Source: JADLGL01 sp963667605 | GTDB lineage: Bacteria; Pseudomonadota; Alphaproteobacteria; Rhizobiales; Kaistiaceae | Direction of reading: 5' to 3' | Assembly (NCBI GenBank): GCA_963667605.2 | Contig: CAXXUZ010000002.1 | Span: 461,309 to 525,308, forward strand | DNA length: 64,000 bases | Shown: piece by piece, positions 8,067 through 17,577 of the stretch | Layout of the letters: the number at the start of each line of letters is the position of its first letter | How positions within the stretch are numbered: position 1 is the first letter of the stretch | Position numbers and translations under genes: made by a program | Notes under the pieces: model-generated | What the model saw: only the letters and a program-made list of their open reading frames with translations | Database searches by the model: none | Told to the model about the DNA's origin: nothing

Positions 8067-8747
8067 ATGACCGATAGATTCTTCTTTGCCGAGCCGATCA
8101 CGAGGCCCGAGGACATAGTACCGCGCCTTGCGAAGCAAGAGAGTCATTGGAAGAAGGGATATTCGGCCTACGAGTTGGCGCATTCCTGGGTGGGAGCAAA
8201 AGGCGTTCCCGGCCCGGTGGCTGCGGTCCTACATAAGGCGGGAGAATTCCGGGGCATGGAGCTGGTCGAGGGTTTTTTCGAGAAGGAGACCGGTCTCCGG
8301 TCCCGAGGACGGCCAAGCCAGACGGACTTGCTGGCGCTGATTGGCGACGGCGAGGGCTTCGCGGTACTTGGTGTCGAGGGCAAGGTGGACGAGCCCTTCG
8401 GGCCGCTCGTCTCGGAGTGGCTCGTCGATGCCTCGGCGAACAAGCGGGCACGGCTGTCGGTTCTTCAAGAGACGTTAGGGCTTGCCGATCACGATGTCTC
8501 GAACCTGCGATACCAGCTTCTACACCGAACTGCGGCGGCGATATACGAAGCGCAGCGCTACAGAGTCCGTCGGGCGGTGATGCTCGTGCACTCGTTCTCC
8601 GAAGGTCATAGCTGGTTCGACGATTTCCGGGCGTTCGCCGACGCCATCAGCACACCTGTCTCCGGCCCGGATGAACTTTCCGCGGAGGTCGAGGTCGAAG
8701 GAGTCTCCCTTCGACTGGGATGGGTCGCCGATGAGGTTTCGCCATAG
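8067..8747 (+). CDS. DUF6946-like protein, possible PD-(D/E)xK nuclease fold
   Basis: A complete 226-aa protein beginning MTDRFFFAEPITRPEDIVPR. I associate it with the DUF6946 family from memory, not from a search. The central segment QTDLLALIGDGEGFAVLGVEGKVDEPFG has an Asp followed by a beta strand ending in E-G-K, the spacing of a PD-(D/E)xK nuclease core, and LLHRTAAAIYEAQRYRVRRA provides a downstream helix. This fold assignment is inference. The gene starts right after the IS5-type element and 78 bp before the restriction-methylase gene, in the same direction, so a restriction or anti-phage role is plausible. Confidence 0.65.
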   Translation: MTDRFFFAEPITRPEDIVPRLAKQESHWKKGYSAYELAHSWVGAKGVPGPVAAVLHKAGEFRGMELVEGFFEKETGLRSRGRPSQTDLLALIGDGEGFAVLGVEGKVDEPFGPLVSEWLVDASANKRARLSVLQETLGLADHDVSNLRYQLLHRTAAAIYEAQRYRVRRAVMLVHSFSEGHSWFDDFRAFADAISTPVSGPDELSAEVEVEGVSLRLGWVADEVSP

Positions 8748-8825
8748 CGCGCCGCCCGCAGTCGCGATGGCGCACGCCTATGGCGTGATGCTGAAATATC
8801 GAACTGGATCGTGGATCATAGGCGC

Positions 8826-11566
8826 ATGAGCCTCGACATCGCATTTCAGGGGAGCCTCTTCGCCAGCGATTTCCTGCGCGACGCCATCACCCGATCGCCC
8901 GACTGGCAGGAACTGGACGACGCGTCGCTGGAAGAATTCGAGGCCGCGCTGCGCGCGATCTTCGACCGCTTCCCGGCCGCCGCATCGCCCAACGAAAGCC
9001 AGACCGAAAATGATCTGATCTGGCCCGTCCTCGTACGGCTTGGGTGGACGGCGAGCCTGCGACAGCAAAACCTGAGCGCATACGGCCGAGTGGACGTGCC
9101 GGACGGCTTGCTGTTCGCGGATGAAGCGGCGAAGGGCCAAGCCAACGGCTTCGCCGAGGAATGGCGGCGCTACGAGCTCGGCCTTGCAGTGGTGGAGTCC
9201 AAGCGTTGGCTGCGTCCGCTCGACCGCCGCTCCGGGCGGCATGGCGAGGAGACAGCACCGTCGACGCAGATGCTGCGCTACCTGCGGCGGATCGACGATG
9301 TAACCACGGGCAGGCTCCGCTGGGGCATTCTTACCGACGGCGCGCGGTGGCGGCTCTACTACCAGGGCGCGCGGTCGGTCTCCGAGCAGTTCTTCGAGGT
9401 CGATCTCGCTGCGCTCCTCGACCTTCCCGGCCATAACGACGGCCTGTTTGCGCTCGACGCGGCGGAGCGCCGCCACTGGCTCAAGGTGTTCGCGCTGGTC
9501 TTCCGGCGCGAGGCCTTTCTGCCGGGCGCAGCCGACGCGCGCACCTTCCATCAGCGCGCCATCGCGGAAGGTCGCTTCTACGAGGAGCGGGTCGCCGCTA
9601 ACCTCTCCGATCTGGTCTTCGGCCAGGTCTTTCCTGAGCTCGCACGTGCGATCGCTGCGGCTGAGCCGGACGCGCCTCTGTCGGAGGTGCGCGAGGCCGC
9701 CCTGCTGCTGCTCTACCGGCTTCTCTTCATCCTCTATGCCGAGGACCGCGACCTGCTGCCCGTCCGCGACGGGCGTTACGACGACTACGCGCTGCGCGAC
9801 AGGGTTCGCGGCGATGTAGGCCGTCGCAAGGACCAGGGCGATGTCTTCTCCGAGACTGCTGCGCGCTATTGGTCGGTTGTGGCCGATCTCTGCCGCGCCA
9901 TCGACCAGGGCGACGCTGCCATCGGCCTGCCGCCCTACAATGGCGGCCTCTTCGACCGGGAGCGCGCGCCGCTTCTCGACCGCATCCGGCTCGGCGACCG
10001 GGTCATGGCCGATGTCATCGACGCCCTGTCGTTCGAGCAGGGCTCGGCCGGCCGCCGCTACATCAACTATCGCGATCTCGGCGTCCGCCAGCTCGGCTCG
10101 ATCTACGAGCGTCTGCTGGAACACGAACTCGCGCCCGACGGCGACGGGGTGGCCGTCCGCCCCAATATCTTCGTCCGCAAGGGTTCGGGCAGCTACTACA
10201 CGCCGGGCGAGTTGGTCGGGCTGATCGTCGAGGAAACGATTGGGCCGCTCGTGCAGGCGCGCACGGACGCCTTCGAGGCGGAAGCCGGGCGAATGCCGGC
10301 AGACGGACCTGAGCGTGAACGGGCGGTCGCACACTTGGCAGAACACGATCCGGCCGAGGCGATTCTCGCGCTCAGGGTCTGCGACCCGGCCATGGGGTCC
10401 GGGCACTTTCTGGTTAGTCTGGTCGACTATCTCGCCGACGGAGTTATCGCGGCCATGGCGGAGGCGGAAGCGGCTGTGGAAGGGTACGTCTCGCCACTCG
10501 TGGGTCGCATCCAGGCCATCCGCGACAGGATCGTGGCTAACGCCGAGGAGCGCGCTTGGGCCATCGACCGGGATCGGCTCGACGACCGCCACATCGTCCG
10601 GCGCATGGTCCTCAAGCGCTGCGTCTACGGCGTCGACAAGAACCCCATGGCGGTCGAGCTGGCCAAGGTCGCGCTCTGGCTGCACACCTTCACGGTCGGC
10701 GCGCCGCTCAGCTTCCTGGATCACCATCTTCGCTGCGGCGACAGCCTGTTCGGCGCATGGGCACGGGGCGGGATCGACAAGGCGACCGAGTATGGCAGCC
10801 CGTTGCTTCTGCACGGCTCCGTCACCCAGGCGGGACTTGCCACGCGGGAAATGCAGACGATCGAGGAGCTGACCGACGCCGAGATCGCCGAGGCGCACCG
10901 CTCCGCCGAGACCTTCGCCCAGGTGGAGGAGGCCACCGCACCGCTGGATGCCGTCCTCTCCCTGGTGCATGCCATCGACTGGCTGGAGGTCAAGGACCAC
11001 GAGGGCCGGACGGCGCTGCAGTCCTTCTTCGGCGGACTTCTCGGCGATCCCATCGAGATCGCGCTGGGCCGGGCCGAGGTCTCGGCGGAGCGCCCGGAGG
11101 GCGCGCGCTTCGCCGAACTGCTGCAAGAGGCTCGCCGCCTTGTCGACGAGGAACGCTTCCTCAACTGGCAGGCGGCCTTCCCCGGCGTCTGGACAAATTG
11201 GCAGAACGTGAGACCCGAAGGTGGCTTCGACGCCGTCATCGGCAACCCGCCCTGGGACCGGATGAAGCTGCAACAGGTGGAATGGTTCGCTACACGCCGG
11301 CGCGAGATCGCGCTCGCACCGCGTGCGGCCGACCGCAAGCGCATGATCGCGGCACTGGAACAGGCTGGCGATCCCCTGGCTCAGGACTATGCGTTTGCGA
11401 GCGAACGGGCGGCGATGGCTGCCCGAATGGCGCGGCGCTTGGGCGACTATCCGCTGCTCTCTAGCGGGGACGTGAACCTCTATTCGCTCTTTCGTCGAGC
11501 GCGCCATGACACTGGTGAAGCCCGACGGTATGGTCGGGCTCCTCACGCCGATTGGTATCGCAACAG
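8826..11566 (+). pseudogene. Type IIG (Eco57I-like) restriction-methylase, frameshifted and truncated by IS3 copy 2
   Basis: Starts MSLDIAFQGSLFASDFLRDA at ATG 8826. The N-terminal part holds a candidate PD...ESK nuclease motif (RVDVPDGLLFAD, then LAVVESKRWL). The methylase part has YYTPGELVG, motif I VCDPAMGSGHFLVSLVDYLA, YGVDKNPMAVELAKVALWLH, and motif IV GNPPWD, typical of N6-adenine enzymes of this class. At about 11490 a run of three T shifts the frame: the expected continuation LFVERAMTLVKPDGMVGLL is present one frame over. The gene then ends at the IS3 copy (11567) and its target-recognition part is missing from the window. Confidence 0.85.
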
Positions 11567-11641
11567 TGTCCGTCGTCAGGTAATTTGGAACCGATGAGCG
11601 GCCTGATTTAAGAGAGGGTTCGGCCCATCTGGTTGGTCATT

Positions 11642-12622
11642 TTATGCGGCGGTTTTGCGGTATTGCAAGCGCCGGGTTTGTAGCGTCTTTTGTTTGATCT
11701 TTTCTCTTTTCAACAGGATGGTCTGGCCGCGCCCGAAGTAGACATCGGCCGGCGTGAGGTTGCCCAGGCTCTCGTGGTAGCGGTGATAATTGTAGTGGCC
11801 GACGAAGGCCTCGATCTGTGTCTCCAAGTCGCCAGGCAGATAGTAATTTTCCAAAAGGATGCGGTTCTTCAGGGTTTGATGCCAACGCTCGATCTTGCCC
11901 TGGGTTTGCGGATGATAGGGAGCGCCGCGAATGTGCTCCATATCGCGGTCGTCGAGCCATTTGGCCAGATCGTCGGCGATGTAGCTGGAGCCGTTGTCAG
12001 ACAGGAGCCGTGGCTTGTGAATGACCGTTGCCCGATCGCGACCTGACGCCTTGAGCGCCAGTTCCAGCGTATCGGTGACGTCCTCGGCCTTCATCGTGGT
12101 GCAGAGCTTCCACGCGATAATGGTGCGCGAGAAGTCGTCGAGCACGGTGGAGAGGTAGAACCAGCCCCAATCAATGACCTTGAGGTAAGTGAAGTCGGTC
12201 TGCCAGAGCTGGTTTGGCGCCGTGGTCTTGTCCTGGAACTCGTCGGACGCCTTGAGGACGATAAAGGCCGGGCTGGTGATCAGATCATGGGCCTTGAGCA
12301 GTCGATAAACCGAGGATTCCGATACAAAGTAGCCCTCTGTGTCTGTGAACCGGACAGCCAGTTCCCGCGGCGACAGATCCGTCTCGTCCAGCGCCAGCTG
12401 TACGATCCGGTCTCTCACCTCATCGGGGATACGGTTCCAGACTTGGCCAGGCCGCGAGCGGCGGTCCTCCAGGGCCTCCGGTCCGCCGGTCAGATAGCGG
12501 TCGTACCAGCGATAAAACGAGGTGCGGGGAATGCCCAACTGCGCCAGCGTGCGCTTGGCCGGCAGATGGGATCGCTCAACCAGCCGGATGATCTCCAGCT
12601 TCTCCGATAGTGGATACCTCAT
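11642..12622 (-). CDS. IS3-family transposase OrfB, copy 2
   Basis: 326 aa with the same sequence as OrfB of copy 1, including the DDE core residues. Without an intact OrfA in cis it would need OrfA supplied by copy 1. Confidence 0.93.
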   Translation of the reverse strand: MRYPLSEKLEIIRLVERSHLPAKRTLAQLGIPRTSFYRWYDRYLTGGPEALEDRRSRPGQVWNRIPDEVRDRIVQLALDETDLSPRELAVRFTDTEGYFVSESSVYRLLKAHDLITSPAFIVLKASDEFQDKTTAPNQLWQTDFTYLKVIDWGWFYLSTVLDDFSRTIIAWKLCTTMKAEDVTDTLELALKASGRDRATVIHKPRLLSDNGSSYIADDLAKWLDDRDMEHIRGAPYHPQTQGKIERWHQTLKNRILLENYYLPGDLETQIEAFVGHYNYHRYHESLGNLTPADVYFGRGQTILLKREKIKQKTLQTRRLQYRKTAA

Positions 12623-12993
12623 GCCTCCTCTCCCCCATCCGCGATCATGCTTTTTTTGAGTAGACGGTTGTCCAGCGTCAGGTCAGCAACGGCCTCCTTG
12701 AGTGCCAGTGCCTCACTGCGAAGATGCCGGACCTCATCGGAGGTAGCCTCACGGGCAGTGTCACCCGCCAGGCGCTTCTTCCCGGCCTCCAGGAAGTCCT
12801 TCGACCAGCGGTAATAGAGGTTCTAGTTGATCCCCTCACGGCGACACAGCTCAGCGATACTGTCCTCGCCGCGCAGGCCCTCCAGAACGATCCGGATCTT
12901 CTCTTCGGCGCCGAACTGCCGACGAGTCGCCCGCCGGATGTCCTTCACGACCTTCTCGGCCGATGCTTTCTGGTGATTGGTGTTCCGTCTCAT
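12619..12993 (-). pseudogene. IS3-family OrfA with amber codon, copy 2
   Basis: Position-by-position match to orfA of copy 1, except that the codon for Gln57 (CAG in GINQNLYYRW) reads TAG at 12825-12823. The product would stop after 56 residues, within the helix-turn-helix region. Confidence 0.88.
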
Positions 12994-13120
12994 CTTCAAT
13001 CCCTCGTGGGTTAAGATGAGCCAGAAACCCTCTCTTGTTCAATCCGCCCAATCTGTCCCAGGGGCGCTGACGCCGGACACCGTGGCCGCAATAATGATGA
13101 TGATGCATAAACACTCCTAT

Positions 13121-13136
13121 TATATCGTACGATATA
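13121..13136. promoter_or_regulatory. Perfect 16-bp palindrome, possible operator
   Basis: TATATCGTACGATATA is an exact palindrome in an AT-rich stretch next to the IS end. Motifs of the type ATCGTACGAT are known for PadR-type regulators, but no such regulator gene is nearby. It may be an operator left behind when its gene was lost. Confidence 0.4.
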
Positions 13137-13137
13137 T

Positions 13138-13191
13138 CTTAAATAGGGACCAGCGCCTTGGTCGCTTAAATAGGGACCAGCGCCTTGGTCG
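13138..13191. repeat. 27-bp perfect tandem repeat, two units
   Basis: Units at 13138-13164 and 13165-13191 are identical and begin CTTAAATAGGGACCAGCG. They lie between the palindrome and the start of arfB. Confidence 0.9.
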
Positions 13192-13244
13192 CAAGGGCTA
13201 TCGGAGCCCCAAATAGTTCGGGCGCGTGCAATAGGATCACTCCC

Positions 13245-13667
13245 ATGATCCGCGTCACCGACAGTATCGCGATCGGTGATTCCGAGATCGTTGAAAACTT
13301 CATCCGTGCCTCCGGCCCAGGTGGGCAGAACGTCAACAAGGTGGCGACGGCGGTCCAACTTCGCTTCGATGTCCGGCGCTCGCCCTCGCTGCCGGAACCG
13401 GTCAAGACCCGGCTGGAACGGCTGGCCGGCAACCGACTGACACTGGACGGTGAACTGGTAATCCGGGCCGATCGGTGTCGGACCCTTGAGCGGAACCGCG
13501 CGGATGCGTTGCAACGGCTGCTGGCGTTGATACGGCGGGCGACGGAAGTCCCAAAACCACGCCGCCCGACCGGACCGACACTGGCCTCGAAAGAGCGGAG
13601 GCTTGCCGGCAAAAGCCACCGATCGGCTGTAAAGACCCGTCGCGGACGCCCGAAACTCGACGACTAG
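13245..13667 (+). CDS. arfB: Alternative ribosome-rescue factor ArfB (peptidyl-tRNA hydrolase)
   Basis: 140 aa, the usual length of ArfB/YaeJ. The catalytic loop GPGGQNVNKVATAV is present near residues 25-38, and the C-terminus is the expected basic tail (KPRRPTGPTLASKERRLAGK...RRGRPK) that enters the empty mRNA channel. ArfB hydrolyses peptidyl-tRNA on ribosomes stalled without a stop codon. The ATG at 13245 matches the family start (MIRVTDSIAI); the longer frame from 13185 does not. It marks the return to conserved chromosome after the island. Confidence 0.92.
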   Translation: MIRVTDSIAIGDSEIVENFIRASGPGGQNVNKVATAVQLRFDVRRSPSLPEPVKTRLERLAGNRLTLDGELVIRADRCRTLERNRADALQRLLALIRRATEVPKPRRPTGPTLASKERRLAGKSHRSAVKTRRGRPKLDD

Positions 13668-13777
13668 GTCGCGTCAGAAAGTCCGATTGTCACCAGTTCA
13701 ATTGACTCCGTTGGCGAAAAATCGTGGTGTTCCCTTAGATGCCCGCGGAAGACATCGGGTGCAGTTAGGAGAGTGAC

Positions 13778-14728
13778 ATGCGCAAGCTTGCATATGCGTT
13801 GATTGGGGCGGTGATCGCCAGCCCCGCTTTCGCGCAGGATATTACCGTTGCGACGACCGCAATCGTTGAGCATCCTGCCCTTGATGCAGTTCGCGACGGG
13901 GTACGCGATGCCCTGGCCGCGGCGGGGTTCCGCGATGGCATCGAAATCAATTTCCTCTACGAATCCGCGCAAGGGGCACCTGCCACCGCCACTCAGATCG
14001 CCAATCAGTTCGTTGGTGACGCCGTCGACGTCATCGTGCCGATCTCGACACCGTCAGCCCAAGCCGTGCTTGCGGCGACCAGCACGATTCCGATTGTGTT
14101 CAGCGCCGTGACCGATCCCGTAGCAGCTGGCCTCGTCACCGATATCGATCAGCCGGGCGGCAATATCACCGGCGTCTCGGACCTCACGCCGGTGGCCGAT
14201 CACGTTGCGCTGATGCTCGAGATCATTCCCGGTATCGAGACAATTGGCGTCGTCTACAATCCGGCAGAGGCTAATGCCGTTGTTCTCGTCGGTCTCCTCA
14301 TAGCCGCCGCTGGGGAACTTGGTATCAGCGTCGAGGAAGCCACCGCGACCAGCAGCGCCAATGTCCAGGCTGCCGCCCTTTCGCTTGTCGGAGATGTCGA
14401 CGCGATCTATGTCCCGACCGACAACACGGTCGTTTCCGCATTCGAGGCCGTCGTCGGCGTTGCCGAGGAGGCGGAAATTCCGCTCTTCGCAGGCGACACC
14501 GCCAGCGTCGAACGTGGTGCCATCGCCTCGGTCGGCTTCAACTACTATGAGCATGGGCTGCAGACCGGGCAGATCGTTATTCGGGTTCTCCGCGGTGAGA
14601 ACCCCGGTGACATCCCGGTTTCGTTTGCCACCGGCGGCGACCTCTTCGTCAACGTTGGCGCTGCCGAGCGAATGGGGGTTGTGGTTCCGCAGGCGGTCGT
14701 CGATCGCGCCGCCACTGTCGTGCAATAA
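13778..14728 (+). CDS. ABC transporter substrate-binding protein (TrpX/ABC_sub_bind type)
   Basis: 316 aa with a clear signal peptide, MRKLAYALIGAVIASPAFAQ (cleavage after AFA). The mature part has the two-lobed periplasmic fold of the ABC_sub_bind family: VDVIVPISTPSAQAVLAAT, IPIVFSAVTDPVAAGLV, GNITGVSDL, IETIGVVYNPAEANAV and DAIYVPTDNTVVSAFEA. The ribosome-binding site AGGAGAG precedes the ATG. It is followed by permease and ATPase genes in one operon. Related systems take up aromatic amino acids or other small ligands; the actual substrate cannot be told. Confidence 0.9.
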   Translation: MRKLAYALIGAVIASPAFAQDITVATTAIVEHPALDAVRDGVRDALAAAGFRDGIEINFLYESAQGAPATATQIANQFVGDAVDVIVPISTPSAQAVLAATSTIPIVFSAVTDPVAAGLVTDIDQPGGNITGVSDLTPVADHVALMLEIIPGIETIGVVYNPAEANAVVLVGLLIAAAGELGISVEEATATSSANVQAAALSLVGDVDAIYVPTDNTVVSAFEAVVGVAEEAEIPLFAGDTASVERGAIASVGFNYYEHGLQTGQIVIRVLRGENPGDIPVSFATGGDLFVNVGAAERMGVVVPQAVVDRAATVVQ

Positions 14729-14755
14729 ACACGGGCGCCACCCACGATGAAAACG

Positions 14756-14780
14756 ACCCTCCCCCTGAGCGGGGGAGGGT
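14756..14780. repeat. REP-like palindrome between transporter genes
   Basis: A 10-bp perfect stem, ACCCTCCCCC / GGGGGAGGGT with a TGAGC loop, and no T-tract. It resembles intergenic palindromes common in alphaproteobacteria. It may reduce expression of the permease relative to the binding protein by protecting or ending the upstream mRNA. Confidence 0.6.
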
Positions 14781-14793
14781 GCCGGACTCGCCA

Positions 14794-15858
14794 ATGATCG
14801 CGGATCGGTCCCGCGATATTCGCGAGATCCGTGGTCAAAGTGAAGGACCGCAGAAGGGCTTCACGCCTCCCTCGTTGCTAACCGTTACGCTACTCTCCGG
14901 TCTCGGCATCGTTCTCCTCGTCGTTGGATGGCTTCTCTATGACAAGCTCGGCCCCATCCCCTTTTTGGGCGCCGTTCAGACCGGTCTGATCTATGGCTTC
15001 GTCGGCCTCGGTGTTTATCTATCGTTTCGCGTCCTAAACTTCCCCGATCTCACCGTGGACGGCTCGTTCCCGCTTGGGGGCGCGGTCGCAGCGGTCCTGA
15101 TTGTCGGCGGCACGAATCCCTGGCTGGCAGTCCTTGCAGCAATAGCGGCGGGATGTGTAGCCGGGCTTGTAACGGCTGCACTCAACGTTCAGCTGAAAAT
15201 CCTGCACCTCCTGGCCTCGATCCTGACCATGATCGCGCTCTACTCGATCAATCTCAGGATCATGGGTCAGCCCAATATTCCGCTTCTCGGCCGCGAAACC
15301 GTGCTGACCCCGTTCTACGGCCATGGCTTGGACAACATCATCGTTCGGCCTTTGCTGATCCTGGTGTTGCTGATCGCGGCAGTATTCGTTCTGGGTCGGC
15401 TCCTGACCAGCAATTTCGGCCTCGGTCTTCGCGCTTCCGGCGCCAACTCGAAAATGGCCGTCGCGCAGGGCATTCGAACCGGCACCAGCACATATGTCGG
15501 GATGGCGATATCCAATGGGCTGGTGGCCCTAGGCGGTGCCATTTTCGCCCAGGCGACCCAATTCGCCGACGTCACTTTGGGCGTCGGCACTATCGTTGTC
15601 GGACTGGCGGCGGTGATCGTCGGCGAGGCGATCCTTCCTTTCCGCGGGGTCTGGGTGGCCTTGATCAGCTGTGTCCTGGGTTCGGTGCTCTATCGTCTGG
15701 CGCTGCAATTCGCGCTCGATTGGGACGGAATCTGTATCGGCGAAAGTCTCTGTATCGAAGTAAACGCGTCCGACCTCAATTTGATCACAGCGGTTCTCGT
15801 GGCGCTGGCCTTGATTGCGCCCCGCCTTCGAGGCGCCGTGAATTGGCGGCGGCATTGA
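14794..15858 (+). CDS. ABC transporter permease (TrpY-like)
   Basis: About 354 aa, strongly hydrophobic with some eight to ten membrane segments. Family marks are YGFVGLGVYLSFRVLNFPDLT and VDGSFPLGGAVAAVLI near the first third, and GLGLRASGANSKMAVAQGI in the loop facing the ATPase. I prefer the ATG at 14794 to a GTG at 14779. Its TGA stop overlaps the proposed TTG start of the ATPase gene, which implies coupled translation. Confidence 0.9.
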   Translation: MIADRSRDIREIRGQSEGPQKGFTPPSLLTVTLLSGLGIVLLVVGWLLYDKLGPIPFLGAVQTGLIYGFVGLGVYLSFRVLNFPDLTVDGSFPLGGAVAAVLIVGGTNPWLAVLAAIAAGCVAGLVTAALNVQLKILHLLASILTMIALYSINLRIMGQPNIPLLGRETVLTPFYGHGLDNIIVRPLLILVLLIAAVFVLGRLLTSNFGLGLRASGANSKMAVAQGIRTGTSTYVGMAISNGLVALGGAIFAQATQFADVTLGVGTIVVGLAAVIVGEAILPFRGVWVALISCVLGSVLYRLALQFALDWDGICIGESLCIEVNASDLNLITAVLVALALIAPRLRGAVNWRRH

Positions 15859-16649
15859 TCACCGTCAGCGATCTGGTCGTCATCTTTGGTCATGGGACTC
15901 CGCTCGAAAAGCGAGCTTTGGAGGGCGTCGATCTCACTATCGAGCGCGGCGAGTTCGTCAGCGTGATCGGATCGAATGGCGCCGGCAAATCGACGCTGCT
16001 GAATGCCGTCGCCGGCGATTTCTTTCCCGCCAGGGGAAGAATCTCCATTGATGGGCACGACGTCTCGCGCTGGCCAACTGCAAAACGAGCCAATCTGGTG
16101 GCCAGGGTCTTCCAAGACCCGCTGGGCGGGAGTTGTGCGGAACTCACGATCGAGGAGAATCTTGCCCTGGCAGCCGCGCGGGGAACCAATCGCGGTCTCG
16201 GGCGTGCTTTGACCGCCAAACGTCGCCACGCTTTCCGCGAGCGGGTTGCCGAATTGGGCCTTGGCCTCGAAAGTCGCCTGAAGGACCGGATGTCGTTGCT
16301 GTCCGGCGGTCAGCGCCAGGCGACCGCGCTCCTGATGGCAACCATGGCACCGTCGAGCGTACTTCTGCTCGATGAACACACCGCCGCTCTCGATCCGGAC
16401 ATGGCCGAGTTCGTCGTCGATTTGACCAAGAAAGTGGTCGCCGAGCATGGCTGCACAACGATGATGGTCACGCATTCGATGAGTCAGGCGCTTTCCGTTG
16501 GAATGCGAACGGTGATGCTGCATGAGGGCCGGATCATTCTCGACGTCAGCGGTGAAGAGCGGGCCAACCTCACGATCGAGGATTTGGTCGCCAAATTCCG
16601 CCATGTCCGCGGCAAACCGATCGACGATGATAGCCTTCTGATCGAGTAA
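15855..16649 (+). CDS. ABC transporter ATP-binding protein
   Basis: 264 aa with every nucleotide-binding motif: Walker A GSNGAGKST, signature LSGGQRQA, Walker B VLLLDEHTAALDP, H-loop TMMVTHS. The start is a TTG at 15855 overlapping the permease stop (TTGA), giving a start that aligns with family members (ITVSDLVVIF...); a TTG at 15843 is an alternative. It energises import by the preceding permease and binding protein. Confidence 0.9.
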   Translation: MITVSDLVVIFGHGTPLEKRALEGVDLTIERGEFVSVIGSNGAGKSTLLNAVAGDFFPARGRISIDGHDVSRWPTAKRANLVARVFQDPLGGSCAELTIEENLALAAARGTNRGLGRALTAKRRHAFRERVAELGLGLESRLKDRMSLLSGGQRQATALLMATMAPSSVLLLDEHTAALDPDMAEFVVDLTKKVVAEHGCTTMMVTHSMSQALSVGMRTVMLHEGRIILDVSGEERANLTIEDLVAKFRHVRGKPIDDDSLLIE

Positions 16650-16812
16650 GGCCGGACCGCGGGGCCCAAAGGGTGGTAACGAGCAAGTGTTGGTTTCGAC
16701 CGGCTTTTCTCGGGCTTGTGATTCAACATCGAGGCCAGCCGGGTATAGATATGATAGCGTAGCGATTGTCGCCCGTCTAGCGGCTTGCACGCGTGGAGAG
16801 AGGAACGAAGGA

Positions 16813-17577
16813 ATGCTATCTACCAGCTCCGGCCAACCTATATCGCTGGCGCGTCCGCGCCGTTTCCTTACCGGCTTTGGCCTGATCATCGCAGCGGCAT
16901 TCGCTGCCACATTCTTTTCGCCCAATGCGGCTGCCCAGTTCGACCGGTTCGAATACTGGGTTTTGCCGCGTGCCGAACTCGACCCGACGACGAATAGCAC
17001 CCACGAAGTGATTGTCTTGGCCGGCGGCTGTTTCTGGGGCGTTCAGGCGGTGTACCAGTATATTAACGGTGTCGAAAGCGCTATTTCCGGCTATTCCGGC
17101 GGGTCAGCAGCGACTGCGAATTACCGCACCGTCGGTACTGGAAGCACCGGTCACGCCGAGGTGGTGGAGGTCATCTACAACCCGCAGATCATATCGACCG
17201 GAGAGATCCTGAGGATCTTCTTTTCAGTCGCGCACGATCCGACGCAGCTCGACCGTCAGAATGCCGACATCGGTTCCGATTATCGGTCGCATATTTACTA
17301 CACGACCGCAGATCAGCGAGAGGTAGCCGAGGCCTATATCGCGCAACTGGAAGCGGCGAACATATATGAGGCGCCGATCGTAACCCGGTTGGATGTCCTT
17401 GCCGCGTTCTACCCGGCGGAGGGCTACCATCAGGATTATCTGCAGCGCAATCCGGGCTCGCCCTACATCCAGTATTGGGACCTGCCGAAACTCGCCAACG
17501 CTCAGAATCTGTTCGGGGAATACTGGCGGAATAGTCCAGTCACCGTAGCCGCCACTCGGCCCGACCTACTCAAGTGA
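16813..17577 (+). CDS. msrA: Exported peptide-methionine (S)-S-oxide reductase
   Basis: 254 aa from the ATG at 16813 with an upstream AGGAACG site. A hydrophobic N-terminal segment (FGLIIAAAFAATFF...AAAQ) points to export or membrane anchoring. The active-site motif GGCFWG places the catalytic cysteine at residue 73, and SGYSGGSAATANYRTVGTGSTGHAEVVEV is typical MsrA. It is the only cysteine in the protein, so recycling must rely on a mechanism without a resolving cysteine in the same chain. It repairs oxidised methionine, here probably in the periplasm. It converges with the monooxygenase gene and overlaps its end by 12 bp. Confidence 0.92.
   Translation: MLSTSSGQPISLARPRRFLTGFGLIIAAAFAATFFSPNAAAQFDRFEYWVLPRAELDPTTNSTHEVIVLAGGCFWGVQAVYQYINGVESAISGYSGGSAATANYRTVGTGSTGHAEVVEVIYNPQIISTGEILRIFFSVAHDPTQLDRQNADIGSDYRSHIYYTTADQREVAEAYIAQLEAANIYEAPIVTRLDVLAAFYPAEGYHQDYLQRNPGSPYIQYWDLPKLANAQNLFGEYWRNSPVTVAATRPDLLK

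Larger units (their letters stand above)
11567..13079 (-). mobile_element. IS3-family insertion sequence, copy 2, inverted (1513 bp)
   Basis: Same length and same terminal sequences as copy 1, in the opposite orientation. It interrupts the restriction-methylase gene. No target duplication is visible (CAG left, CCG right). Its orfA carries an amber codon absent from copy 1. Confidence 0.92.

Noticed and set aside
8778..11546. 922-aa ORF on the minus strand
   Set aside because: It is the antisense of the restriction-methylase gene, which has recognisable motifs on the plus strand; high GC keeps the opposite frame open.
13080..13244. Right attachment site for an island at tRNA-Leu
   Set aside because: No copy of the tRNA-Leu 3' end is present before arfB.
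15690..17000. 436-aa minus-strand ORF across ABC ATPase and msrA
   Set aside because: Antisense to two genes with clear catalytic motifs.
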